Of a DNA stretch of 64,000 nucleotides, positions 17,652 to 27,585 are shown one piece after another (the stretch's first letter is position 1; each line of letters opens with the position of its first letter). The stretch is from Bacteriovoracaceae bacterium (GTDB lineage: Bacteria > Bdellovibrionota > Bacteriovoracia > Bacteriovoracales > Bacteriovoracaceae), in contig JAMPXB010000002.1 in the NCBI GenBank assembly GCA_023701435.1, forward strand, positions 112,171 to 176,170, in the 5' to 3' direction. The position numbers and the translations under genes were made by a program. Under the pieces are notes generated by a model. That model worked only from the letters and a program-made list of their open reading frames with translations, was not told where the DNA came from and ran no database searches.

Positions 17652-17685
17652 GCTGCAGTTTTAACTGAGAAAGCAGACCAATAAA

Positions 17686-17727
17686 ATGACTTGAATCAGG
17701 GTTAGGGTCTTTGTTAGATGTTATCCT
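17686..17727 (+). promoter_or_regulatory. FNR-like class II promoter between divergent genes
   Basis: ATGACTTGAATCAG (17686-17699) matches TGAY-N4-RTCA. TATCCT (17722-17727) is the rightward -10 box, start ~17734, box at -41.5. A weaker leftward -10 exists at 17658-17663 for the hemerythrin gene. Confidence 0.65.
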
Positions 17728-17748
17728 GACTTACATGGAGGATTAGTG

Positions 17749-18117
17749 ATGTCAAAAGAAGTCACCGTTTATTCTTGTTCTGGATGTTCCAATGTTGCCC
17801 AACTTGCCAATTCGGTGGCAGTTAAACTGGATCGTTCAGGAATTGCTAAAATGTCCTGCATTGCCGGAGTGGGCGGTGACGTAAAACACTTAGTTAAAAT
17901 AGCAGAAAAATCATATAAGATACTGGCCTTAGATGGCTGCCCTTTACAGTGTGTTGCTCAATGCCTTAAGCGCCATAATATTGAACCGACTGTCCACCTT
18001 GTGCTAACTGAGCATGGTCTTGTTAAAAACGCCACTCAAGATGTGACACCCGATACGGTTGAAGAGTTTTTTCAAAAGACATCTGCCATTGTAAAAAACA
18101 TCCAGAGTGATGAATAA
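17749..18117 (+). CDS. DGC-type putative zinc-binding protein
   Basis: 122 residues. Motifs are YSCSGCSNVAQ at the N-terminus, a single Cys in KMSCIAGVGG, and DGCPLQCVAQC, from which the DGC domain takes its name (four or more cysteines able to bind metal). The function of the family is unknown; members occur near NO and anaerobic-respiration genes. ATG 17749, eight bases after GGAG, is chosen over GTG 17746. An FNR-like promoter precedes it, and its stop overlaps the radical SAM start region. Confidence 0.8.
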   Translation: MSKEVTVYSCSGCSNVAQLANSVAVKLDRSGIAKMSCIAGVGGDVKHLVKIAEKSYKILALDGCPLQCVAQCLKRHNIEPTVHLVLTEHGLVKNATQDVTPDTVEEFFQKTSAIVKNIQSDE

Positions 18118-19018
18118 TCCTCTTAATCTATACTCCCGCTACATTAAAACGACCTACGGGCAAAGAGTTCAAAAAATTCCTATTGATGGAGGATTTACTT
18201 GTCCCAACCGGGATGGTTCCAAAGGTTATGGCGGTTGCACATTTTGTAATAACGACAGCTTCTCCATGGGGGTTAAGGAACATTCCATTAAGACCCAAGT
18301 TTACAACGGAATTGAACTCTATCGCCGCAGGTTCCCTGATCTTCAAAAATTTATTGTCTATTTTCAGAGCTATTCCAATACTTATAAGGACGTCAAGGAA
18401 TTGGAAAGAATATATCTGGAGGCCCTCAGTATTGAGGGAGTCATAGGAATTGCCATTGGCACAAGACCAGATTGTATTGATAAGGAAAAAATAGCATTGT
18501 TACAAAACCTGGCCCAGCACTACGAAGTAACAGTTGAATATGGAGTAGAGTCGTTAAGTGATGAAACATTAAGGAGGGTGAACCGAGGTCACAGTGTAAA
18601 AGATTTTGAATCTGCCCTTGATATGACATATGGAAGAGGAATTAAATTGTGCACCCATTTAATCCTTGGGTTCCCCTGGGAGACGGAAGACGATTTAAAG
18701 AAAACCTGTCATCGGATTAAAAAATATCCGTTAGATTTTATCAAAATTCATCAGCTCCAGGTCATCAAGGGAACAATTATGGGAGCAGAATTTGAAAAGA
18801 ACCCTTTTAAGGTCATAGGGAAAGAGGAATATTTTAAAATGCTCATGGAAATCATTTCTCACCTTGATCCAAAGATTGTGATCCAGAGGCTTTTTTCGGA
18901 TTACCACCGAGACTATTTAATCTCAGGGCCCTGGCCACAATCTTTATCTCAATTAACTTCTGAATTTATTTCATACTTGCAATCTTCTCGCTCCTTTCAG
19001 GGTAAGAATTTTTTTTGA
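18110..19018 (+). CDS. YhcC-like radical SAM protein (TIGR01212 type)
   Basis: 302 residues. The N-terminal YGQRVQKIPIDGGFTCPNRDG and GGCTFCNN hold the widely spaced radical-SAM cysteines (Cys-x7-9-Cys-x2-Cys) of the YhcC/TIGR01212 family. Later motifs are YFQSYSNTY, IGTRPDCID and TVEYGVES. The reaction is unknown; an anaerobic modification role is likely since YhcC of enteric bacteria is linked to anaerobic growth. The start overlaps the 3' end of the DGC gene. It overlaps the convergent narK gene by 53 bp at the 3' end. Confidence 0.85.
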   Translation: MNNPLNLYSRYIKTTYGQRVQKIPIDGGFTCPNRDGSKGYGGCTFCNNDSFSMGVKEHSIKTQVYNGIELYRRRFPDLQKFIVYFQSYSNTYKDVKELERIYLEALSIEGVIGIAIGTRPDCIDKEKIALLQNLAQHYEVTVEYGVESLSDETLRRVNRGHSVKDFESALDMTYGRGIKLCTHLILGFPWETEDDLKKTCHRIKKYPLDFIKIHQLQVIKGTIMGAEFEKNPFKVIGKEEYFKMLMEIISHLDPKIVIQRLFSDYHRDYLISGPWPQSLSQLTSEFISYLQSSRSFQGKNFF

Positions 19019-20759
19019 AAAAATGATCTACCGAAACCTTTCCTCCGCCTTCCCAAAGGCATAGAAAGAGGGCAACCAGCACGAAGATACTGAATTGGAG
19101 CCCTTGTTGTTCAAACAGGCCTTCACCTAAGTGAATGAAAAAGATCGCCCCTAAAAGGATAGGTATATTAAGCGCCACTGCCAGTCGTGTCCCCATTCCA
19201 AAAAGAAGACAGGCCCCTCCAATAACATGAGCGGTTATGACATACCAGGAGATGACTGTCTGTGAATGGCCAATAGTGCCTGCCATAAGCTCAATGGTCT
19301 GCATGTTTAGAATGAAATAGATACCCTTAATCGCCAATGCGCCCCCTAGAAATATTCTTAGAGCATCCATGGGTCTAACCTGATAGATGAGGGGTGATAA
19401 GGAAAATCCAGGTTCTGCAGGAAGAGTCATTGATTCTTCTTTGCTGCGTTCTTTGAGGGCCTTATTTAACTCTTCACTGGCAAGTTTTTCATCTGCTTCC
19501 GAGAAGCGAACCAAAAAGACTAAAAAGGAACAACAAAAAATAATACATCCAATGATGAGAAGAGACGTTGGCCAGGAGATGTCACCATTTCTAAAAAGAA
19601 AGCTCGCTGCAACGGCGCCAATATTTCCTCCGGCGGCCACGATACCAGTGACTGATCCCAGAGCATTTTTATTTATGAAAGGAACGACCGAATAAGTTGC
19701 TCCTTCAGACATTTGAACGAATAAACTAAAGATGATCATGGAGCCAATGGCCAGAGGAAGGTTATTCATTCGGGAGAAGAGGATTAAGGCCAGGCCTTCA
19801 AATAAGATAGCAATAAAGAGCCATTTTACTCTGCCTTTGAGTCCCTCTTTTTGGCCGATACGGTCTCCTACTATTCCGCCCAAACTTCGGGCAAAGATGT
19901 TCATCAGGCCAAAAGTTCCGGCCACTAAACCGGCAGTTTTTAAACCTAATCCAAAATAATCTGTGAAGTAGAGAGCAGCAATATTATTAATTGTTATTTC
20001 TATACCAAAACATGCAGCATAAACCAAAAAAAGAATCCATACCCGAATGTCTTTGGCCGCTTCCAAAAAGCTACCTTTGTTTTTTGAAGGCCCGACGATG
20101 ACTCCTTGTTCTCTTAGTTCTTTAAAGTTTCCTCCTGGCATATCTGTGGTTAAAAAGAAATAGGCAATACCAGTGATAAAACACAGAAATCCGGCAACCA
20201 CCATTGATAGACGCCATGATTCACCGGAGGTCAGTCCCAGTGTGACAAAGCCAGCAAATATTAAGGGCATAATCATTTGAGTAACACCACCCCCTAAATT
20301 TCCCCAGCCGGCGACTGTTGCGTTAGCAGTTCCAACACAATTGGGAGCGAACATTACCGAGGTATGGTACTGAGTGATGACAAATGAAGCTCCAATGGCC
20401 CCTATGGCCAGACGAAAAATCAGAAAGGTTTCATAGTTATGTGCTAGTCCTATTCCCATAACTGGTAGAGAACCGATAGTCAGGAGTAAAGTATAAGACA
20501 AGCGGGGTCCAATTTTATCACACAGCCAGCCGATGAAGAGTCGGGCAACAATAGTGATTGCAACTGATGCTATGATGGTATTTCCGACTTGTTCTTTAGT
20601 TAGATTAAATTCATCCCGTATAATTGGCATGAGCGGGGCGATTCCAAACCAGGCAAAAAAGCATAGAAAGAAAGCAAACCAAGTCATGTGAAAGGCGCGC
20701 ATTTGTCTCGAGCTGAAATTCAGGAGGTCTATTCCTGTGGCTTTGTCATTTGATTGCAT
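18966..20759 (-). CDS. narK: NarK-type transporter fused to a DoxX domain
   Basis: 597 residues. Residues ~15-430 form a 12-helix MFS nitrate/nitrite carrier: FHMTWFAFFLCFFAWFGIAPLMP at the start, VMFAPNCVGTANATVAGWGNLGGGVTQ in the nitrate-signature region, and FGLMNIFARSLGG in the second half. After a ~35-residue linker, residues ~460-580 form a four-helix DoxX domain (ALRIFLGGALAIKGIYFIL, FIHLGEGLF). DoxX proteins are linked to quinone or thiosulfate oxidation, so this may be a transporter with a membrane redox partner. The frame is continuous across the junction. The promoter at 20789-20830 has an FNR-like box. Confidence 0.9.
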   Translation of the reverse strand: MQSNDKATGIDLLNFSSRQMRAFHMTWFAFFLCFFAWFGIAPLMPIIRDEFNLTKEQVGNTIIASVAITIVARLFIGWLCDKIGPRLSYTLLLTIGSLPVMGIGLAHNYETFLIFRLAIGAIGASFVITQYHTSVMFAPNCVGTANATVAGWGNLGGGVTQMIMPLIFAGFVTLGLTSGESWRLSMVVAGFLCFITGIAYFFLTTDMPGGNFKELREQGVIVGPSKNKGSFLEAAKDIRVWILFLVYAACFGIEITINNIAALYFTDYFGLGLKTAGLVAGTFGLMNIFARSLGGIVGDRIGQKEGLKGRVKWLFIAILFEGLALILFSRMNNLPLAIGSMIIFSLFVQMSEGATYSVVPFINKNALGSVTGIVAAGGNIGAVAASFLFRNGDISWPTSLLIIGCIIFCCSFLVFLVRFSEADEKLASEELNKALKERSKEESMTLPAEPGFSLSPLIYQVRPMDALRIFLGGALAIKGIYFILNMQTIELMAGTIGHSQTVISWYVITAHVIGGACLLFGMGTRLAVALNIPILLGAIFFIHLGEGLFEQQGLQFSIFVLVALFLCLWEGGGKVSVDHFFKKNSYPERSEKIASMK

Positions 20760-20788
20760 ATTAATTCCTCTGATTAATGATTACTCAA

Positions 20789-20830
20789 TATTTAACATTC
20801 ATTAAAAGAAATTAAGCTGATTTTAATCAG
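20789..20830 (-). promoter_or_regulatory. FNR-like class II promoter of narK-doxX
   Basis: CTGATTTTAATCAG (20817-20830) is a perfect palindrome of the TGAY-N4-RTCA type. Reading leftward, TAAATA (20789-20794) is placed as a -10 box, start ~20782, box at -41.5, 22 bp before the ATG. Confidence 0.7.
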
Positions 20831-20874
20831 TTTGAGCAATGTTTGAAATCAGTAGTCTTACTGTGTATGGAAAC

Positions 20875-20888
20875 ATGACAGGAGTCAT
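20875..20888. promoter_or_regulatory. FNR-like site without a matched -10 box
   Basis: ATGACAGGAGTCAT matches TGAY-N4-RTCA, but no -10 sequence lies at the class II distance on either side. It may be an upstream site for nar or narK in the 307-bp divergent region 20760-21066, which holds no gene I can support. Confidence 0.5.
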
Positions 20889-20980
20889 GGAAAATGTAGG
20901 AAAAATCAAATCCCGGAATTTTAGCAGGGGTTTCGTTAAAAAAAGTATCTCTTAAAACATGATCACAAAAATTTAATTTA

Positions 20981-21022
20981 GTGATCCATCTCATGTCTAA
21001 GATTTTAGACTTCAATTAAGAT
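20981..21022 (+). promoter_or_regulatory. Candidate nar promoter with degenerate FNR-like box
   Basis: GTGATCCATCTCAT (20981-20994) has one mismatch in the right half of TGAY-N4-RTCA. TAAGAT (21017-21022) fits as a -10 box, start ~21029, box at -41.5. The start would fall inside the palindrome at 21020-21048. Confidence 0.5.
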
Positions 21023-21048
21023 TCAATATATTTTTAATATATTGAATC
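21020..21048. repeat. 29-bp perfect palindrome in the nar leader
   Basis: Two 13-bp arms (GATTCAATATATT and its complement) with a three-base spacer, 18 bp before the narC start codon. It could be an operator, or an RNA hairpin next to the ribosome site (TTGAGGAAG). Confidence 0.75.
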
Positions 21049-21066
21049 TGTGTTGAGGAAGAACTT

Positions 21067-21891
21067 ATGACGAAAGTACGCACGTTACTCTCTGCTGCGC
21101 TGGTAGTGGTGTTATTTACTCCTTTAACTGCTTTCCCTTTTGATGCCCCTGAATACTTTGAGAACAAGTGTTTAAGCTGCCATAGCATAGGTGGCGGGGA
21201 TGAGGTAGGTCCTGATCTAAAAGGTGTGGGAGAGAAACGTTCAGAGAAATGGCTAATTGAGTTTATCCGCGACTCTGAGAAAGTTATTAGTTCTGGAGAT
21301 CCTGTCGCCAACGAGTTATTTGCCAAGTTTAAATATAAGAAAATGCCGGCCCAGGAACTTACTGATGCCCAGATTAAGTCTTTATTAGAATTCATAAAAA
21401 CTGGCAAAGGTGGAGGTGCTTCCTCTTATAGAGCTGCGACTGAGGCCAATACCTTCGATGTATCAAAAGGACATGACTTATTCATTGGTACTGCCAAATT
21501 TAAAAATGGCGGCCCTTCCTGTCTTTCTTGCCATAGCGGCGGTCCCAACCTCACAAGTTTCGGCGGGGGAACTCTCGGACCTGATCTTGTTACAAAAAGT
21601 TACGCCGATTATCAGGACAAAGGACTGAATAAGGTTTTGTCTAAGATTTCTTTTCCAACCATGGCCGAAATTTATACTGCCTCTCCCCTCACTGAGGAGG
21701 AAAACTATTATCTCAGGGCCTTCCTTCGCGTGGAAAATCTTAAGTATCAGCAAACAATTAATGAAGCTCACCACAATGGAGATCCGAAAAATAAATTTGT
21801 ACTTCTAGGAATGGTGGGAGCGTTATCGGGCCTATTGGGGGCAGATGCAATTTTCCGTAAAAGAAGAAAGAAAACCAAAAAGCCTTACTGA
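21067..21891 (+). CDS. narC: NarC-like diheme cytochrome c
   Basis: 274 residues: signal peptide, two c-type heme sites (CLSCH at 35-39 and 152-156) and a C-terminal membrane helix (about 243-262) followed by a basic tail. Placed first in narCGHJI, it resembles NarC of Thermus, a cytochrome needed for attachment and electron exchange of the nitrate reductase. Methionines in KKMPAQELTD and the second domain could be axial ligands. A GAGGAAG ribosome site lies just after the 29-bp palindrome. It likely links Nar to periplasmic carriers or to alternative complex III downstream. Confidence 0.85.
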   Translation: MTKVRTLLSAALVVVLFTPLTAFPFDAPEYFENKCLSCHSIGGGDEVGPDLKGVGEKRSEKWLIEFIRDSEKVISSGDPVANELFAKFKYKKMPAQELTDAQIKSLLEFIKTGKGGGASSYRAATEANTFDVSKGHDLFIGTAKFKNGGPSCLSCHSGGPNLTSFGGGTLGPDLVTKSYADYQDKGLNKVLSKISFPTMAEIYTASPLTEEENYYLRAFLRVENLKYQQTINEAHHNGDPKNKFVLLGMVGALSGLLGADAIFRKRRKKTKKPY

Positions 21892-21917
21892 AAAAAATAG
21901 ATTAGGAGAAGAATAAT

Positions 21918-24900
21918 ATGAGTAATTGGATTGATGAACTCGTTTCACCTCAGACGAGAGAGTGGGAAAGCTTTTATCGGAATCGTTTTCAACATGATAA
22001 GGTCGTGCGTTCTACCCATGGAGTGAATTGTACCGGTTCTTGTTCATGGAATGTTTTTGTAAAGAATGGAATTGTAACCTGGGAACTTCAAGCATTGGAT
22101 TATCCAAAATTCAGTAAAGATGTTCCTCCTTATGAACCCAGAGGCTGTCAAAGGGGTATTTCATTTTCTTGGTACTTGTATAGTCCCATTCGCATAAAAT
22201 ACCCTTACGTTCGTGGTGCTCTGATTGATATCTGGCGTGAAGCGAAGAAAAAATTCGCTGACCCGGTTGAGGCCTTTGATTATATTCAAAATAATCCAGA
22301 TCTTCGCAGCCGCTATCAGCGGGCCAGGGGAAAAGGTGGGTTCAGACGCGCCAGTTGGGATGAGGCCCTTGAGATTGTGGCCGCTTCCTCAGTCAGAACA
22401 GCAAAAAAATATGGGCCCGATCGTGTGGTAGGTTTCTCGCCAATTCCAGCGATGTCCATGATCTCTTATGCTGCCGGTGGCAGATTCCTTCAATTGTTTG
22501 GTGGAGTGAATTTGTCGTTCTATGACTGGTATTGCGATCTTCCACCTGCTTCACCTGAAATATGGGGAGAGCAGACTGATGTGGCGGAATCTGCTGATTG
22601 GTTTAATTCCAAATTTGTTGCCATCATGGGTGCCAATCTCAATATGACCCGAACGCCAGATGCTCACTTTATTCCGGAAGCACGGATGAATGGTACAAAG
22701 GTTACAGTGTTTTCACCGGACTTTAGTCAGGTGTCAAAGATGGCAGATGAATGGGTACCCGTTCATCAAGGACAGGATGGTGCTTTCTGGATGTCAGTCA
22801 ATCATGTTATCTTAAAAGAGTTTCATCATGAAAAAAAGACTCCTTACTTCCTGGATTATCAAAAGCAGTACACCGATAATCCATTCTTAATTGAAATTGA
22901 AAATAAAAATGACAAATACTTTGCAGGTCGTTTTGTTCGCGCCGGCGATCTTGACCAGTATGGTGATGAAGAAAACGGTGATTGGAAGTTCCTGATGTGG
23001 GATGATGTTACCAATTCCCCGAAAATGCCTATGGGTGCCATGGGACAAAGATGGCAGGAGAAAAAAGGGCAGTGGAACTTGCTATTAAAAGATGGCAAAG
23101 ATGGCAGCGAAATCAGGCCTGCACTGACTTTAATTGATAATAACGATGAAGTTATAAATGTCGATGTTCATGATTTTGGAAATGAGCTTTCTTTCAAACG
23201 TGGTGTTCCTGTCAAAAAACTAAAAACCAAGAAAGGCGAAATTCTGGTTGCCACAGTGTATGACATGATGATGGCCCAGTTTGGCGTTAATCGTAATCTT
23301 GGTGGAGACTATCCGGAGAGTTATGATGATGAAAACCAATCTTATACCCCGGCATGGCAGGAAAAGTTCACAGGAATTGATAAGGCGACAGTTATCAAAT
23401 TCGCCAGAGAATGGTGCTTAACCGCAGAAAAAACTGAAGGTAAGTGCTGTGTGATCATCGGAGCAGGAATCGATCACTGGTATCATAACAATCTTATCTA
23501 TCGTGCTGCTATTAATGCGCTTATTTTTACAGGTTGTGTGGGTAAGAATGGCGGAGGTCTCAATCACTATGTTGGGCAGGAAAAATTAGCGCCGGCAGCA
23601 CCTTGGGCCTCTATTGCTTTTGCCAAAGACTGGCAGGCGCCAAGTCGCTTGCAGAATGCGCCTTCTTGGCATTACATGCATTCTGACCAGTGGAGATATG
23701 ACAGTAATTATGAAAATTGTAACGTTAACCTTGGCAGACATAAAATGTCTCATGGTCATACAGCTGATCTTAACGTGCAGGCCGTAAAGTCCGGCTGGCT
23801 CCCCTTCTATCCTCAGTATAAAGAAAGTACTTTGAAAATTTGTGAAGAGGCCCAGAAGAAAGGTGCCTTAACACACGAAGAAATTAAAAAATACGTCCTG
23901 GAAATGGTTAAAACTAAAAAATTAACCCATGCCATTGAAGACATTGATGCAGAGGAGTCATTCCCTCGTCATTGGTTTATTTGGAGAGGGAATGCAATTG
24001 GTACAAGTTCTAAAGGTCATGAATTCTTTTTAAATCATTACCTGGGTACTCACACCAATATCGACGGTGAGGAAGTCGCTAAAGATCTGGTCAAAGAAGT
24101 CAAATGGTATGAGGAAGCTCCGACCGGAAAGATGGATCTTGTCGTGGACATCAATTTTAGAATGGACACTTCTGCGCTTTATTCTGATATCGTCCTGCCA
24201 ACCGCATCCTGGTATGAAAAAACAGACTTGAACTCAACTGATATGCACACGTTTATTCATCCTTTATCCCCGGCGATTGCTCCTGTCTGGGAATCAAAAA
24301 CGGACTGGGCGATTTTTAGAAATATTGCCCAGAAAGTTTCAGAGTTATCCGAGAAGCATTTCCCACACCCATTTATGGATGTGGTGACATTACCGTTGTC
24401 GCACGATTCTGCAGATGAGATTACTCAAAAGGATATCAAGGACTGGACTAAAGGTGAGTGTGAGGCCATCCCCGGCAAAACCATGTACAAGATCGTTCCT
24501 GTGGAACGTGACTACACCAAACTTTATAAAAAGTTCTGCTCACTAGGACCGAATGTCGCAAAAGACGGAGTAGGTGCGCACGGTGTGAAATATGAAGTGG
24601 CCGACTTCTATGAAGGAATGCTTAAGACTCATCCAACTTTTGAAGCTGACGGTGTTGTATATCCGTCTCTTAAAGAAGATGTTGAAGTTTGTAATGCTAT
24701 CCTTCATCTGGCATCTGAAACTAACGGGGAACTTGCTTACCGGGCCTATAAAAATATGGAAGTTAAAGTAGGTCTTCCACTAGCTGATTTGGCAGAAAAA
24801 AATCGTTCAGTGAGAATGCAGTTTTCTGACTTGCAAGCAGCGCCTAAGCGTTATCATTCTTCACCTATCTGGTCAGGCATTATTGAAGAGGGAAGAACTT

Positions 24901-25535
24901 ATACTGCCTTCTCCTATAACATCGAGCGGATGGTTCCCTGGAGAACTTTAACAGGACGCCAGAGTTTGTATCTCGATCACGAAGGCTACATTGCTTTTGA
25001 TGAACATCTTCCCACTTATAAACCATCTCCAAAACCGGATGCTTATGGAGATCTCAGAAAAACTAAAGCTGAACCAAACAGCATTAAACTCAATTATCTC
25101 ACTCCTCATGGTAAATGGCATATTCACTCCACTTACGGTGACACTCTACGCATGTTGACTTTATCCAGAGGGGCGGAACCTTTCTGGATGAATCCAAAAG
25201 ACGCGGAAAAAATCGGAGTCAGGGATAATGACTGGGTTGAAGTTTATAACGACAACGGTGTGGTTTGTACTCGGGCCAATGTATCGATCCGGATTCCGCA
25301 AGGCATGTGTATTGTCTACCACGCGACAGAAAGAACTTATTCAGCTCCTAGGACACAGATGCGAGGGAATAAGCGAGCTGGAATGAACAACTCACTCACA
25401 AGAGTGCATTTGAAACCTAATCTCATGATGGGCGGATATGGACAGTTCAGTTACCACTTCAATTATTGGGGTCCGACTGGAGTTAACCGGGATACACACA
25501 TTCTAGTCCGTAAGATGGACAAAGTTGATTGGTAG
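21918..25535 (+). CDS. narG: Respiratory nitrate reductase alpha subunit
   Basis: 1205 residues, normal NarG length. It reduces nitrate to nitrite at a Mo-bisMGD centre. The N-terminal HGVNCTGSC provides His34 and the first cysteines of the FS0 4Fe-4S cluster. Asp207 in YCDLPPASP is the molybdenum ligand characteristic of NarG. The cofactor-binding end is seen in [14 protein letters not shown] and [14 protein letters not shown]. No Tat motif is seen at the N-terminus, so the catalytic side is most likely cytoplasmic. The gene starts 26 bp after narC and its end is followed 8 bp later by the narH start. Confidence 0.97.
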   Translation: MSNWIDELVSPQTREWESFYRNRFQHDKVVRSTHGVNCTGSCSWNVFVKNGIVTWELQALDYPKFSKDVPPYEPRGCQRGISFSWYLYSPIRIKYPYVRGALIDIWREAKKKFADPVEAFDYIQNNPDLRSRYQRARGKGGFRRASWDEALEIVAASSVRTAKKYGPDRVVGFSPIPAMSMISYAAGGRFLQLFGGVNLSFYDWYCDLPPASPEIWGEQTDVAESADWFNSKFVAIMGANLNMTRTPDAHFIPEARMNGTKVTVFSPDFSQVSKMADEWVPVHQGQDGAFWMSVNHVILKEFHHEKKTPYFLDYQKQYTDNPFLIEIENKNDKYFAGRFVRAGDLDQYGDEENGDWKFLMWDDVTNSPKMPMGAMGQRWQEKKGQWNLLLKDGKDGSEIRPALTLIDNNDEVINVDVHDFGNELSFKRGVPVKKLKTKKGEILVATVYDMMMAQFGVNRNLGGDYPESYDDENQSYTPAWQEKFTGIDKATVIKFAREWCLTAEKTEGKCCVIIGAGIDHWYHNNLIYRAAINALIFTGCVGKNGGGLNHYVGQEKLAPAAPWASIAFAKDWQAPSRLQNAPSWHYMHSDQWRYDSNYENCNVNLGRHKMSHGHTADLNVQAVKSGWLPFYPQYKESTLKICEEAQKKGALTHEEIKKYVLEMVKTKKLTHAIEDIDAEESFPRHWFIWRGNAIGTSSKGHEFFLNHYLGTHTNIDGEEVAKDLVKEVKWYEEAPTGKMDLVVDINFRMDTSALYSDIVLPTASWYEKTDLNSTDMHTFIHPLSPAIAPVWESKTDWAIFRNIAQKVSELSEKHFPHPFMDVVTLPLSHDSADEITQKDIKDWTKGECEAIPGKTMYKIVPVERDYTKLYKKFCSLGPNVAKDGVGAHGVKYEVADFYEGMLKTHPTFEADGVVYPSLKEDVEVCNAILHLASETNGELAYRAYKNMEVKVGLPLADLAEKNRSVRMQFSDLQAAPKRYHSSPIWSGIIEEGRTYTAFSYNIERMVPWRTLTGRQSLYLDHEGYIAFDEHLPTYKPSPKPDAYGDLRKTKAEPNSIKLNYLTPHGKWHIHSTYGDTLRMLTLSRGAEPFWMNPKDAEKIGVRDNDWVEVYNDNGVVCTRANVSIRIPQGMCIVYHATERTYSAPRTQMRGNKRAGMNNSLTRVHLKPNLMMGGYGQFSYHFNYWGPTGVNRDTHILVRKMDKVDW

Positions 25536-25543
25536 GAGAATAT

Positions 25544-27031
25544 ATGAAAGTTAGATCGCAAATATCGATGGTTTTTCACCTGGATAAATGTATCGGGTGT
25601 CATACCTGCTCAGTGGCCTGTAAAAATCTGTGGACTGACAGAAAAGGTGCTGAGTACATGTGGTGGAATAATGTTGAAACGAAACCAGGTACTGGCTATC
25701 CCTTCAGATGGGAAGATCAGAATGACTACAATGGCGGTTGGATAAAGAAGGGAAGTAGGATTGAGCTGAAAGGTTCATCTAAACTTCAGGCCTTTAAAAA
25801 TATTTTCCATAATCCTAATCTTCCAGTAATGGATGATTATTACGAGCCATGGACATATAAGTATGAAGACCTGATTAATTCTCCTGAGCAGGATACCCAA
25901 CCTACGGCACGACCTGTGTCTCTGGTTACCGGAGAGTACATTGACATTAAAGGTGGCCCTAACTGGGATGACGATCTTTCGGGGTCTGAGGAGTTTGCCA
26001 AGAATGATCCCAACTTTGATAAAATGTCGGCCGAAGAAAAAGATGGACTTTTCAATTTACAGCGAATGGTAATGATGTACCTGCCGCGTATTTGTAATCA
26101 CTGCTTAAATCCATCTTGTCTGGCCTCTTGTCCATCGGGAGCAATTTATAAACGTGGAGAAGACGGTATTGTCCTAATCAATCAGGATGCTTGTCGTGGC
26201 TGGAGAATGTGTGTCAGTGCATGTCCATATAAAAAGACATTCTATAACTGGGAAACGGGTAAGTCTGAAAAATGTATTCTTTGCTTTCCTCGATTAGAGG
26301 TAGGAGAAGTGCCTGCTTGTATGCATTCCTGCGTGGGAAGGATTCGTTATCTTGGAGTGCTCCTTTATGATCAGGACCAGATTGAGAATGTTGCTCACAT
26401 GGAAGAAGGGCAATTAATTGATGGTCAGGTAAATGCTATCCTCAATCCATTTGATCCAGAAGTCATTAAGGCCGCTAAAGAATCAGGACTTGCTGATTCT
26501 ATGATTGAGGCCGCTCAGAAGTCTCCTGTCTACAAATGGGTTAAGGAGTGGAAGGTTGCCCTTCCGCTTCATGCTGAATATCGAACCCTGCCGATGTTAT
26601 TTTATGTTCCACCTCTTTTACCAATCATGGGAAATATTTCAGAGAATGGTTATGACAATAGTAACCATACTTATTTTACCTCCATCGAAAAAAGTCGTCT
26701 TCCTATTCAGTATCTAGCAAGCCTTTTTAGTTGCGGAGATGAGGGAAAAGTCAGAGACGTATTAAAAAAACTTATGGCGGTTAGAATCTTCCGTCGGGAA
26801 GAGTCAGTGGGGGATCAAAGTAAACCTTGGGTGCAAAAGGCCTTAAGCGAGGTTGGATTGGATGAAAAGACGGCAAATGCCATCTTTAAACTGACCTCAA
26901 TGTGTACCTTTGAAGAACGATTTGTCATCCCGGCCTCACATCGGGAGATGGCCATTGAGATGACGAAAATGGTTCTGGAGGCCAAAGGTGAAACAGGTTT
27001 TGGAACCAGTAATAAACCAGAGAGGATTTAA
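25544..27031 (+). CDS. narH: Respiratory nitrate reductase beta subunit
   Basis: 495 residues carrying the iron-sulfur wire from NarI to NarG. Cysteine groups are CIGCHTCSVACKN, CNHCLNPSCLASCP, CRGWRMCVSACP (the Trp variant that holds the 3Fe-4S cluster) and CILCFPRLEVGEVPACMHSC. ATG 25544 follows TAGGAGAATAT and is chosen over the in-frame TTG at 25529, which lies in narG. The stop overlaps the narJ start (TAATG). Confidence 0.97.
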   Translation: MKVRSQISMVFHLDKCIGCHTCSVACKNLWTDRKGAEYMWWNNVETKPGTGYPFRWEDQNDYNGGWIKKGSRIELKGSSKLQAFKNIFHNPNLPVMDDYYEPWTYKYEDLINSPEQDTQPTARPVSLVTGEYIDIKGGPNWDDDLSGSEEFAKNDPNFDKMSAEEKDGLFNLQRMVMMYLPRICNHCLNPSCLASCPSGAIYKRGEDGIVLINQDACRGWRMCVSACPYKKTFYNWETGKSEKCILCFPRLEVGEVPACMHSCVGRIRYLGVLLYDQDQIENVAHMEEGQLIDGQVNAILNPFDPEVIKAAKESGLADSMIEAAQKSPVYKWVKEWKVALPLHAEYRTLPMLFYVPPLLPIMGNISENGYDNSNHTYFTSIEKSRLPIQYLASLFSCGDEGKVRDVLKKLMAVRIFRREESVGDQSKPWVQKALSEVGLDEKTANAIFKLTSMCTFEERFVIPASHREMAIEMTKMVLEAKGETGFGTSNKPERI

Positions 27032-27585
27032 TGAAAGAAAATCTCTATTCTCTTTTTGCTTCTGCCCTTTGTTATCCCGAAGCTTTTACCAGGGACAATG
27101 CAAAGGAGCTTGAAGCCGAATTAAATGAAATCGATGCCAAATATGCTGAGCTCATTAGGCCCTACATGTATTTTTTGGGTAATGAGACGATGGAAAGTCT
27201 GGAAGAGGCCTATACCAATACCTTTGACATCCAGGCCGTCTGTCCCCTGGAAATTGGGTATACTCTTTTTGGTGAAGATTACAAACGCGGAGAGTTTTTA
27301 GTAAGAATGTCTGAACTTCACAAAGAGCATAACACGCCACTAGTGAGTTCTGAATTAGGCGACTATTTACCCAATGTTCTTTTACTTCTGGAAAGAATGC
27401 CAGATGGACCGTTTAAAAAAGATTTCATTGAAAAAATTCTGATGCCAGCGATGGGAAAAATGCTCAAAAATTTTGATGAAAAAAAAGATGCAAATCCTTT
27501 TTCACTTCCTTTGAGGGTGATGAATGCAATGCTCGCTTCTTCTTACACATTAAACCCTAAGATATTAGAGGCACGATATGAGTGA
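27031..27585 (+). CDS. narJ: NarJ chaperone
   Basis: 184-residue TorD/NarJ-family chaperone that holds apo-NarG during molybdenum cofactor insertion. All-helical, with the typical start LYSLFASALCYPE and the DIQAVCPLEIGYTLFGEDYKRGEFL region. It is not part of the finished enzyme. It is coupled to narH at the start and overlaps narI by 8 bp. Confidence 0.92.
   Translation: MKENLYSLFASALCYPEAFTRDNAKELEAELNEIDAKYAELIRPYMYFLGNETMESLEEAYTNTFDIQAVCPLEIGYTLFGEDYKRGEFLVRMSELHKEHNTPLVSSELGDYLPNVLLLLERMPDGPFKKDFIEKILMPAMGKMLKNFDEKKDANPFSLPLRVMNAMLASSYTLNPKILEARYE

Noticed and set aside
20827-21015. 62-codon minus-strand frame in the nar/narK intergenic region
   Set aside because: No ribosome site, no recognisable motif, and it covers the predicted regulatory sites.
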